Source: an uncultured Clostridia bacterium
Lineage (GTDB): Bacteria > Bacillota > Clostridia > Oscillospirales > Ruminococcaceae
Assembly: GCA_946498095.1 (NCBI GenBank)
Contig: CAMMMX010000005.1
Coordinates: forward strand, 60,518 to 124,517
DNA: 64,000 nt
Direction: 5' to 3'
Shown: piece by piece, positions 43,911 through 51,036 of the stretch
How the letters are laid out: the number at the start of each line of letters is the position of its first letter
How positions within the stretch are numbered: position 1 is the first letter of the stretch
Position numbers and translations under genes: made by a program
Notes under the pieces: generated by a model
The model's input: the letters and a program-made list of their open reading frames with translations, nothing else
Databases searched by the model: none
Told to the model about the DNA's origin: nothing

Positions 43911-45314
43911 TTATACGTATAGCTCGAAATATTGGTTCGCGTTGTGGAAGCAAATGTCGGATATAATACCGCCCAGCCAGGCTTCGTCCCAAGGCAGCTC
44001 GCCGTTTTCGACCCATCCGCCGACGACGTTGCAGAGGATGCGGCGGAAATATTCGTGCCTTGTGTAGGACAGGAAACTACGGGAATCAGTGAGCATCCCT
44101 ACAAAATTGCCCAACACGCCATTGTTGGCCAGATCCTTCAGCTGTTTCTCCATCCCGGTCTTGGTGTCGTTGAACCACCATGCGCTGCCAAGCTGGAGCC
44201 TGCCAGGAAGGGATGTCTGGTAAGCCTGAAGTACCGTCAGCAGGGCGGTATTGTCCATGTCGTTGATGGGGTAGACAATAAGCTTTGGAACACCGCCTTC
44301 GCGCTCCAGGCGATCCAGAAGAGAGGCCAGCGCTGTTGACCCGGGATAGCAGCCCATGCAGTCAAAACCGGTATCAGGGCCGAGCTTTTTAAATGCCGTG
44401 CTGCTGACGTTCCGTAATACACCAAAATGAATTTGCATCACCCAGTCCCGCCGATTATACTCGCCGGCTAGGAAAACGAGCAGATCTGTTTTATACTGAT
44501 CTGCCTCTTGTTGCGTGATGGTCTGACCATCCAGTGCGGCGGCGAGAATTTCATCGCAGGATCGCTGCGCGCTGCTTTCACAGACCAGGTAATCTAGTCC
44601 ATGATCGGAGAGGTTGCAGCCGTGATTTGCGAAGAAGTCCAGACGCTTTGACAGCGCCGATTTCAGGTCGTCCATGGTACGGATCTTCATGTCGCATACG
44701 TCGCCGAGCGTCTGTATGTAAGAGGCAAATCCGGCTTTATCGATGCCGAGACTTTTATCCGGACGGAACGCGGGCAGCACCTTGACAGGAAAGCTGTCGT
44801 CGGCTACGAGCTTTTCATGCCAGATCAGATCGTCGACAGGGTCGTCAGTCGTGCAGAGTGCGCGGACATTTGAGCGAAGGATAATATTGCGCGCACTCAT
44901 CGACGGATCGGCTAACGCCTCGTTGCACAGGTCGAACACCTGATCGGCCGTTTCTTCGTTGAGCACGCCATGATAGCCAAAGTAACGTTTCAGCTCGAGG
45001 TGAGCCCAATGGTACAAAGGGTTGCCAATCGACTTCGAAAGTGCATGGGCGAAGGCGCGGAATTTTTCACGATCGCCGGCATCGCCGGTAACGAAAGGCT
45101 CTTCGTAGCCCATAGCGCGGATGAGGCGCCATTTATAGTGGTCCCCACCAAGCCAAGCCTCCGTAATCGTTTCATAGCGCTTATCTTCCCAGATTTCCTG
45201 GGGACTGAGGTGGCAGTGGTAGTCAATAATCGGCAGTTTTTCAGCGTAATTGTGGTACAGATGTTTGGCAGGAAGAGAATCCAACAGAAAATTTTGGCCC
45301 ATAAACTTTTTCAT
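43911..45314 (-). CDS. uxaC: Glucuronate (uronate) isomerase
   Basis: A 467-aa amidohydrolase-like isomerase converting D-glucuronate to fructuronate and D-galacturonate to tagaturonate. Motifs: IIDYHCHLSP near residue 30 (metal-binding HxH), TTDDPVDDL, VLPAFRPDK, QIHFGVLRN and the C-terminal GMLTDSRSFLSYTRHEYFRRILC. Full family length. AAAGGAG lies 9 nt before ATG 45314. It opens the hexuronate pathway whose last steps (KDG kinase, KDPG aldolase) are encoded at 34.5-36.6 kb. The middle enzymes (UxaB/UxuB, UxaA/UxuA) are not in the window. A LacI-type palindrome is just upstream. Confidence 0.95.
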   Translation of the reverse strand: MKKFMGQNFLLDSLPAKHLYHNYAEKLPIIDYHCHLSPQEIWEDKRYETITEAWLGGDHYKWRLIRAMGYEEPFVTGDAGDREKFRAFAHALSKSIGNPLYHWAHLELKRYFGYHGVLNEETADQVFDLCNEALADPSMSARNIILRSNVRALCTTDDPVDDLIWHEKLVADDSFPVKVLPAFRPDKSLGIDKAGFASYIQTLGDVCDMKIRTMDDLKSALSKRLDFFANHGCNLSDHGLDYLVCESSAQRSCDEILAAALDGQTITQQEADQYKTDLLVFLAGEYNRRDWVMQIHFGVLRNVSSTAFKKLGPDTGFDCMGCYPGSTALASLLDRLEREGGVPKLIVYPINDMDNTALLTVLQAYQTSLPGRLQLGSAWWFNDTKTGMEKQLKDLANNGVLGNFVGMLTDSRSFLSYTRHEYFRRILCNVVGGWVENGELPWDEAWLGGIISDICFHNANQYFELYV

Positions 45315-45334
45315 ACAAATAACTCCTTTTATAA

Positions 45335-45348
45335 GCGAAACGTTTCGC
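45335..45348 (-). promoter_or_regulatory. Perfect LacI-family operator-like palindrome upstream of uxaC
   Basis: GCGAAACGTTTCGC, a perfect 14-bp palindrome, 21 nt upstream of the uxaC start codon. It matches the site before eda (34521) at 13 of 14 bases. The site lies very close to the ribosome binding region, so repression by blocking elongation or initiation is possible. No clear -35/-10 pair was found. Confidence 0.65.
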
Positions 45349-45357
45349 CTCTATTTC

Positions 45358-45394
45358 AACCAGAAACGAGAGCGGATCCCGTTTCTGGTTTTTT
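45358..45394 (+). repeat. Hairpin between pyk and uxaC
   Basis: Perfect 11-bp arms AACCAGAAACG (45358-45368) and CGTTTCTGGTT (45380-45390), then TTTT on the plus strand. On the minus strand, where both flanking genes lie, no T-run follows. Read-through from pyk into uxaC is therefore possible. Confidence 0.5.
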
Positions 45395-45396
45395 AC

Positions 45397-47139
45397 TTAC
45401 TTATTGCAGACAACGCCGCGCTCCGCATCAATGGTAACGGTGGTGCCGCTTTTTAGAAGCTCGACGGCATTCCCTGCTCCAACGATGACAGGGATATCCA
45501 GCGCCAAGCCAACGACTGCCGCGTGTGACGCAAGCCCGCTGACTTCGGTAATGATACCCGCAGCCTTTTTCATCAGCGACAAAAGATTGTTGCTAGTCTG
45601 ATGGACAACAAGGATGTCCCCCGTTTTAAAATTACGCAGCGCCTCCTCCTCTGTCCGACAGGCACAGACGTTCCCACAGGCCTTGCCGGTGCCGATGCCG
45701 GTACCGGTGAGCAGAATATCGCCGACGATGTGTACCCGCATCAGATTGGTTGTTCCGGAGACGCCTAATGGGACGCCGGCCGTAATGACGACCAAGTCCC
45801 CGCTTTTGACCAGTCCTTCCTCCTCTGCGCGCGTAACAGCGTGATCAAACAGATCGTCGGTGTTATCCTTTTCATCAACCAAAACCGGTGTGACGCCCCA
45901 TGACAAGTTCAGCTGGCGAAGAACCTTTTCCGAGCAGGTACAGCTGACAATCGGCGATAGCGGGCGGAACTTGGAGATCATCCGTGCGGTGGTGCCGGAT
46001 TTGGTGACCGTTATGATAGCAGATGCGCCGAGATCGTGTGCAGTGGTTACCGTTGCGTGTGAGATGGCGTTGGTGACGTTTGGGGCCTCCTCTACTTCCC
46101 GCGTACGGAAGCGTTTGCAATAATCGATATCCTGCTCCGCGGTGACAGCGATGCGTGCCATCGTACGTACAGCCTCTACCGGATAGGCACCGGCAGCGGT
46201 CTCGCCGGAAAGCATAATGGCACTTGTACCGTCATAGATGGCGTTGGCGACATCGGTAATTTCCGCACGGGTAGGACGGGGATTTTTCATCATGGAGTCC
46301 AGCATCTGTGTTGCTGTGATGACCTGTTTGCCCGCATTATAGGCTTTCTTGATTAACATTTTCTGCAGCATCGGGATTTGCTCGAAGGGGATTTCAACGC
46401 CCATGTCGCCACGAGCGACCATAACGCCATCGCAAACACGGAGAATATCATCTATGTTGCGAACACCCTCCATATTCTCGATTTTGGCAACAATACGCAT
46501 ATCATTGCCATGGTTTTCGTCAAGGATCCGACGGATTGCCAGGATGTCCTCCGCGCTGCGGGTAAAGGAGGCGGCAATAAAATCAAAGCCGGTACGGATC
46601 CCAAATTCAATATCTTCACGATCACGTTGACTGATATAAGGCATCGACAGATGAATAGACGGCACATTCACGCCCTTATTGTTGGAAACGTAGCCACCAT
46701 TAATGACCTTACAGACGATGTCGGTTTGGGTGACCTGCTGGACGTTCAGCTCAATCAGCCCGTCGTCAATCAGGATGCGCGTGCCGGTAGAAACGTCTCC
46801 AGGCAAACCTTTGAAGGAGATTGAGGCACGCTGTGTGTCTCCGACAATATCATCGGTGGTTAAAGTAAAGGTAGCACCTTTTTTTAAGAAAACCTTCTGA
46901 TCATTTTCGAAGCGCCCCAACCTGATTTCCGGGCCCTTCGTATCCAACAATGTCGCTACGGGGAGATGCAACTCCTCCCGCAGGCGGACGATCTGATCAA
47001 ACCGCGCCTGGTGCTCCGCATGGGTTTGATGGGAAAAGTTAAATCGTGCAACGTCCATACCGGACAGCATCAGCTCACGGACAACGGCAATGTCGTCGGT
47101 AGAAGGGCCGAGCGTGCAGATGATTTTCGTCTTTCTCAT
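45397..47139 (-). CDS. pyk: Pyruvate kinase with C-terminal PEP-utiliser domain
   Basis: A 580-aa glycolytic enzyme making pyruvate and ATP from PEP and ADP. It begins with KTKIICTLGPSTDD, has the PK signature IVAKIENMEGVRNIDDIL (with catalytic Lys) near residue 220, MVARGDMGVEIP and ATQMLDSM. The extra domain of about 100 residues at the C-terminus contains GLASHAAVVGLALDIPVIVGAGNA. That is the swivelling phosphohistidine-type domain found in Bacillus and clostridial pyruvate kinases. A strong promoter lies at 47199-47226. The gene is followed by uxaC on the same strand. Confidence 0.96.
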   Translation of the reverse strand: MRKTKIICTLGPSTDDIAVVRELMLSGMDVARFNFSHQTHAEHQARFDQIVRLREELHLPVATLLDTKGPEIRLGRFENDQKVFLKKGATFTLTTDDIVGDTQRASISFKGLPGDVSTGTRILIDDGLIELNVQQVTQTDIVCKVINGGYVSNNKGVNVPSIHLSMPYISQRDREDIEFGIRTGFDFIAASFTRSAEDILAIRRILDENHGNDMRIVAKIENMEGVRNIDDILRVCDGVMVARGDMGVEIPFEQIPMLQKMLIKKAYNAGKQVITATQMLDSMMKNPRPTRAEITDVANAIYDGTSAIMLSGETAAGAYPVEAVRTMARIAVTAEQDIDYCKRFRTREVEEAPNVTNAISHATVTTAHDLGASAIITVTKSGTTARMISKFRPLSPIVSCTCSEKVLRQLNLSWGVTPVLVDEKDNTDDLFDHAVTRAEEEGLVKSGDLVVITAGVPLGVSGTTNLMRVHIVGDILLTGTGIGTGKACGNVCACRTEEEALRNFKTGDILVVHQTSNNLLSLMKKAAGIITEVSGLASHAAVVGLALDIPVIVGAGNAVELLKSGTTVTIDAERGVVCNK

Positions 47140-47198
47140 AATGGCTTCCTTTCCCTCCGCATGCGCTTACTGCGCACAGCGAGATATACCTATACATA

Positions 47199-47226
47199 AT
47201 TATATCGGGATTTTGTCCGCTGTCAA
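47199..47226 (-). promoter_or_regulatory. Promoter of pyk
   Basis: On the minus strand: TTGACA (47226-47221), 16-bp spacer, TATAAT (47204-47199), about 60 nt before the start codon. Both hexamers are perfect consensus. Confidence 0.8.
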
Positions 47227-47413
47227 TCATTCTGAGCACAGATTTGTTTACAATGCCGAAAAAATCTGTTAGGATAAAAAAGAGCAAAGTTGTACCGAAA
47301 AATGCTTCTTATGACAGTATGCCTAGGCAGGGAGGATTTCATACGAAAAGGAATAGATTGCTCTTGCGTAGAAAGGCTTACAGAGAAAGGCTGGAAACGG
47401 AGAACTGATCATC

Positions 47414-47719
47414 ATGGATTTCGAACAGTTCGATTTCGGTTCTCTTTAGGAGGCGTGCAGTCGTATCGTCTGGTGCGCGTAGGCAAGTCCCCATTGTGCC
47501 GCCGAGCAGCTCGACAGCTACTTTAGCGGTAGGCCGCCCGACACGTTTTTTCGTTTGCTTGCCTACCATATCACCAGCAATATGCTGTTCCCCATTTGCG
47601 TGATCGTTTTCGGACAAAGCGACGTCGACACGATGATGCAACAGGTAGAGGACGTTCTTGCGTGGTTCGATGGTATGCAGGCTCCCGTGCCCAGTTGGTA
47701 CCGTGGTTGCGTGTGCTGA
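47414..47719 (+). pseudogene. Possible decayed gene with frameshifts, identity unknown
   Basis: The 649-bp gap between pyk and the next gene holds coding-like pieces in changing frames. One frame reads IIMDFEQFDFGS and then meets TAG (47447-47449 region). A neighbouring frame reads GGVQSYRLVRVGKSP. The first frame then resumes, from TAG at 47480-47482 to TGA 47717-47719, with LDSYFSGRPPDTFFRLL and FPICVIVFGQSDVDTMMQQ. Codon choice in the last 79 codons looks natural and there is no good start. A weak promoter (TTTACA 47247, TAGGAT 47270, 17-bp spacer) lies upstream. I do not recognise the family; chance remains possible. Confidence 0.3.
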
Positions 47720-47788
47720 CTGCTTATGCTGTCGGAAGCGGCAGGAAACAATAAACAGATTGTCTCAACGAAAGGAAGAACCAATTTT

Positions 47789-48451
47789 ATGAAATTTGTG
47801 ATGTCATACAGCTGCGGTAAGGACAGTACGCTGGCATTGCACAAGATGGTGGAGCAGGGGCATACGCCGGTCGGACTGCTGGTGATGATCAACCGCGATC
47901 AGGAAAGATCCTGGTTTCACGGGGTAGACGAGCCGCTGCTAACGGAAATAGCGGATGCGCTTTCTCTCCCCTTGATTGAGTGCCCGTCCAGCGGGGAGGA
48001 ATATCACCTTGCACTGGAGGAGGGACTTCGTCACGCGCAGAAGCTGGGGGCAGAGCTATGCGCCTTTGGGGACATCGATGTGGAGGAAAACGCAGCCTGG
48101 TCCCGCGCACGTTGCGACGCTGTAGGGATGCGGTATGCCTTCCCATTGTGGCAGATGGATCGGGAGCAGGTGTTGATGGAATTTTTGGGGCTTGGTTACC
48201 AGGCTGTTGTGAAATGCGTGCGTAACGGGGTGCTCTCGAAGGAGCTGCTTGGAAAGACGTTGGATCAACAAATGCTGTCCGTGCTGCGCGAAAGCGGGGC
48301 GGACATCTGCGGGGAAAACGGCGAATACCATACGTTGGTCGTCGACGGCCCCTTATTCCGGCACCCCGTTCGTTACCAAACGAAACAGGTGCTAGACTTC
48401 GGCAACATTTCTGCGATCAATATAGAGTTTCACGGGGATCAGGCGCCATAA
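47789..48451 (+). CDS. Dph6-like ATP pyrophosphatase (diphthine-ammonia ligase family)
   Basis: A 220-aa protein of the PP-loop ATPase superfamily. SYSCGKDSTLALHKM near the N-terminus is the SGGKDS-type ATP-binding loop. GDIDVEENAAWSRARCDAVGMRYAFPLW and CGENGEYHTLVVDGPLF are the hallmarks of the Dph6/MJ0570 family. In eukaryotes and archaea Dph6 completes diphthamide on EF2, which bacteria lack. The bacterial reaction is therefore unknown, perhaps amidation or B12-related chemistry. ATG 47789 follows GAAAGGA; upstream in-frame ATGs lack a site. Confidence 0.88.
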   Translation: MKFVMSYSCGKDSTLALHKMVEQGHTPVGLLVMINRDQERSWFHGVDEPLLTEIADALSLPLIECPSSGEEYHLALEEGLRHAQKLGAELCAFGDIDVEENAAWSRARCDAVGMRYAFPLWQMDREQVLMEFLGLGYQAVVKCVRNGVLSKELLGKTLDQQMLSVLRESGADICGENGEYHTLVVDGPLFRHPVRYQTKQVLDFGNISAINIEFHGDQAP

Positions 48452-48538
48452 AAGATGCCTCTGTACAAACAGTCAAATGTTTCGGGCCGATGTGCAAAGA
48501 ATTTTGGCGTCCGACTGCCTGATTTTGCGGCAAAAGGC

Positions 48539-48567
48539 TTGCACGGATGGATAAATTGTGCTATAAT
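48539..48567 (+). promoter_or_regulatory. Promoter of the rimP-nusA-infB operon
   Basis: TTGCAC (48539-48544), 17-bp spacer, TATAAT (48562-48567) preceded by an extended -10 TGC. Transcription should start near 48574. Confidence 0.75.
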
Positions 48568-48593
48568 AGTTGACAGTAAGAATATGGATGCAT

Positions 48594-48618
48594 GAAAGAC
48601 CGGAATCCCCGGTCTTTC
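48594..48618 (+). promoter_or_regulatory. Leader hairpin of the rimP operon
   Basis: A 10-bp stem GAAAGACCGG (48594-48603) with CCGGTCTTTC (48609-48618), about 20 nt after the predicted transcription start. No T-run follows (GTCTGTATAT), so it is more likely an RNA-stability or regulatory hairpin than a terminator. Confidence 0.4.
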
Positions 48619-48691
48619 GTCTGTATATCGGCAAAACATCCTCCGTACGGGTCCGTCCCTGCGGCGGTCACAGGAAGGAATGGTTCGATTC

Positions 48692-49180
48692 ATGGCAAAA
48701 CCGAGTCAGAGCGGCAAGGGCCAGAATACCGTTGCGCGGATTACGGAGCTGGCGGAACCAATTGCGCAGCAGCTTCACCTACGGCTGTGGGACGTACGCT
48801 TCGAAAAGGAAGGAGCATCGTGGTATCTGCGCTTTTTTATCGATGCCGATGAGGGTGTGACGCTGGAGGACTGCGAAGCCTTCTCCCGCGTGGTGGACCC
48901 CGTCATTGATGAAGCGGATCCGATTGATCAGAGCTACTATATGGAGGTTTCTTCACCAGGTCTTTGCAGGGAGCTGAAGCGTCTTGCACATTACGAGGCA
49001 TCCATTGGACGGGAAATCGCCGTCCGATTGATCCGTCCGCTCGACGGTGTGCGTGACTTCGAGGGCGTGCTTGAAAACGCGGATAAGACACAGTTTACGC
49101 TGAGAACCCCAGAAGGGACGCGGGTTTTTGCCTATCAGGATTGTGCAAACGTTAAATGGAAGGAAGAAATAGAGTTTTAA
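48692..49180 (+). CDS. rimP: Ribosome maturation factor RimP
   Basis: A 162-aa 30S assembly factor. An N-terminal alpha/beta domain (LWDVRFEKEGASWYLRFFIDADEGVTLEDCEAFSR) contains the family signature YYMEVSSPGLCRELKR near residue 85-100. A C-terminal SH3-like barrel follows (GVLENADKTQFTLR to ANVKWKEEIEF). ATG 48692 is 12 nt after CAGGAAGGA; ATG 48680 is too close to that site. It opens the conserved rimP-nusA-rnpM-ylxQ-infB-rbfA operon, with nusA 46 nt downstream. Confidence 0.93.
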   Translation: MAKPSQSGKGQNTVARITELAEPIAQQLHLRLWDVRFEKEGASWYLRFFIDADEGVTLEDCEAFSRVVDPVIDEADPIDQSYYMEVSSPGLCRELKRLAHYEASIGREIAVRLIRPLDGVRDFEGVLENADKTQFTLRTPEGTRVFAYQDCANVKWKEEIEF

Positions 49181-49226
49181 CCAGCGGATTTCAGATGATC
49201 CGGTATGATATATGGGAGGTAAAGTG

Positions 49227-50342
49227 ATGAAAAAGGAAGCAGAGAAGGCGCCAGATTTTTTTGACGCGCTCCTGATGCTGGAAAAGGAAAAAGGCGTCAA
49301 ATGTGAGACCCTTCTGGAAAAAATCAAGACGGCGATTGCGCTTGCCGTGAAGAAGGATTATCCCTATACGGAGAATTTCAACATCGACATTGATCCGGAA
49401 ACCAGAAAATTTCAGGTTTCCTTGCTGAAAACAGTTGTGGATGATCCCTATTATGATATCGACAATGAAATTCTGCTGGAAGAGGCACAAAAGTACAATC
49501 CAAGCGCGGCACTAGGGGATACGGTTGAGATTCCTTTGGAAACGCACCAGTTTGGACGAATCGCCGCACAGTCGGCAAAGCAGCTGATTCGACAGGGAAT
49601 CAAAGAGGTCGAGCGGATGCAGCTGTCGGAGGCCTATCAGTCCAAGCTCAACGAGGTGGTCAGTGCTACGGTGCTGCGTATCGAACCAAGGAGCGGCAAT
49701 ATTACGTTGGAAATTGATAAAAGTGAAGTGCCGCTATTTAAAAGCGAACTATGCCCGGGCGAGGTGCTGCATGAGGGCGACATCATCAAGGTCTATGCCG
49801 CCGACGTGATGAGTATCGACAAACGTCCGACGCTGAAGGTGTCGCGGAAGCACCGCGATCTGGTCAAGCGGTTGTTTGAGATGGAGGTTCCGGAAATTTA
49901 CGACGGTACCGTCGAAGTGAAGGCTATCTCACGCGAGGCGGGTTTCCGGACAAAAATAGCCGTCAGCAGCAAGGATCCCAATGTGGATGCTGTCGGCGCA
50001 TGTATTGGTCCGCGTGGACAGCGTGTATCCAAGATCGTTGACGAGCTGGGCGGGGAAAAGATTGATATCGTCAAATACTCAGAGGAACCGGCTGAATTTA
50101 TCGCTGGTGCGCTCGCGCCGTCTGAAGTGATCGACGTGGAAATCCTGGATGCAGAAGCACGTGCCTGCCGGGTCGTTGTCCCGGACTCACAGCTGTCTCT
50201 GGCGATTGGCAACAAGGGGCAGAATGCGAAGCTGGCCGCACGGCTGACAGGATACAAAATCGATATCAAGTCTCTCAGTGCGATGAACGAGCTGCGTGAG
50301 CAGGAGCAGTTGGCACAAACAAATTCGGAGGAAACGGACTGA
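49227..50342 (+). CDS. nusA: Transcription termination/antitermination factor NusA
   Basis: A 371-aa RNA polymerase-binding factor of the Gram-positive length (no C-terminal acidic repeats). An N-terminal polymerase-binding domain (1-125) is followed by an S1 domain (about 130-200). Two KH domains follow (about 200-345), with DAVGACIGPRGQRVSKIVDEL and SLAIGNKGQNAKLAARLTGYKIDI. ATG 49227 follows GGAGGT. It controls pausing and termination, including at hairpins in this operon and T-box leaders such as the one before leuA. Confidence 0.97.
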   Translation: MKKEAEKAPDFFDALLMLEKEKGVKCETLLEKIKTAIALAVKKDYPYTENFNIDIDPETRKFQVSLLKTVVDDPYYDIDNEILLEEAQKYNPSAALGDTVEIPLETHQFGRIAAQSAKQLIRQGIKEVERMQLSEAYQSKLNEVVSATVLRIEPRSGNITLEIDKSEVPLFKSELCPGEVLHEGDIIKVYAADVMSIDKRPTLKVSRKHRDLVKRLFEMEVPEIYDGTVEVKAISREAGFRTKIAVSSKDPNVDAVGACIGPRGQRVSKIVDELGGEKIDIVKYSEEPAEFIAGALAPSEVIDVEILDAEARACRVVVPDSQLSLAIGNKGQNAKLAARLTGYKIDIKSLSAMNELREQEQLAQTNSEETD

Positions 50343-50423
50343 AGAACGCCGTTTAGCCCCACGGGGCTTGCATGATTTGATAGGTTTCTTTTGTGCTGAT
50401 TTGATTTGCAAAGGGTGATGGAA

Positions 50424-50708
50424 ATGCCGGGAACGCCAAAACAGAGGCATGTCCCACAGCGTACCTGTACGGGCTGCGGAGAGATGAAACCGAAGAAGGA
50501 GCTTGTCCGTGTTGTCAAAAGCCCCGATGGGGAAATATCAATGGATCTGACGGGGAAAAAGTCAGGACGCGGCGCATATGTCTGCAGGAATATTGAATGC
50601 CTGCGCGCTGCAAGAAAGGCGCGGCGCTTTGAGCGCGCCTTTTCCTGCCAGATTTCAGAAGAATTGTACGACGCGCTGGAAGCACAGCTGGGAGGAAATG
50701 ATGGATAA
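50424..50708 (+). CDS. rnpM: RNase P modulator RnpM (YlxR)
   Basis: A 94-aa YlxR-family RNA-binding protein. The signature RTCTGCGEMKPKKELVRVV and GRGAYVCRNIECLRAARKARRFERAF is complete. Family knowledge: YlxR was renamed RnpM because it binds and modulates the RNase P RNA. Three close starts (TTG 50406, ATG 50418, ATG 50424) exist; 50424 is 8 nt after AAAGGG and is preferred. Its 3' end overlaps ylxQ by 8 nt. Confidence 0.92.
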   Translation: MPGTPKQRHVPQRTCTGCGEMKPKKELVRVVKSPDGEISMDLTGKKSGRGAYVCRNIECLRAARKARRFERAFSCQISEELYDALEAQLGGNDG

Positions 50709-51021
50709 GGAAGCGTTTGTGTCGGCTTTAACGCTGTGCAATCGCGCGGGATATTTTGTCTATGGCATGGGCACAGTCTCACAGGCGTTGAAGTCGTCAA
50801 AAGCAAAAAGCGTGTATGCCGCACAGGATATTTCGGAAAAAACGCGGAAAGAAATCACTTTTCTTTGCTTGAAATATAATACGAAGCTTTTTCACACGCC
50901 GTTTACCATGGATGAGTACTGGTTCCTGACAGGGAAGCGTACTGGTATTTTTGCCGTAACACAGCAGGGCTTTTCGGATAAGCTTTCAGCTTTGGCGTGC
51001 GAGGAAACCCCGAATTTGTAG
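50701..51021 (+). CDS. ylxQ: L7Ae-family ribosomal-protein-like YlxQ
   Basis: A 106-aa kink-turn RNA-binding protein of the L7Ae/L30e fold, found between rnpM and infB in Firmicutes. It has LTLCNRAGYFVYGMGTVSQALKSSKAKSVYAAQDIS and the core NTKLFHTPFTMDEYWFLTGKRTGIFAVTQQGF. ATG 50701 is chosen over ATG 50698, since GGGAGGA ends only 1 nt before the latter. Its TAG stop overlaps the ribosome site of infB, so the genes are tightly coupled. Confidence 0.88.
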   Translation: MDKEAFVSALTLCNRAGYFVYGMGTVSQALKSSKAKSVYAAQDISEKTRKEITFLCLKYNTKLFHTPFTMDEYWFLTGKRTGIFAVTQQGFSDKLSALACEETPNL

Positions 51022-51036
51022 GAGGAATTGCTGTAT

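Noticed and set aside
45315..45357. TTGAAA and TTATAA flanking the uxaC operator as a promoter
   Set aside because: The spacer would be 19 bp and the transcript would start inside the ribosome binding site.
49898..50824. 308-aa minus-strand open frame
   Set aside because: Antisense to nusA, rnpM and ylxQ, all well supported; its peptide is Ser/Arg/Pro-rich shadow sequence.
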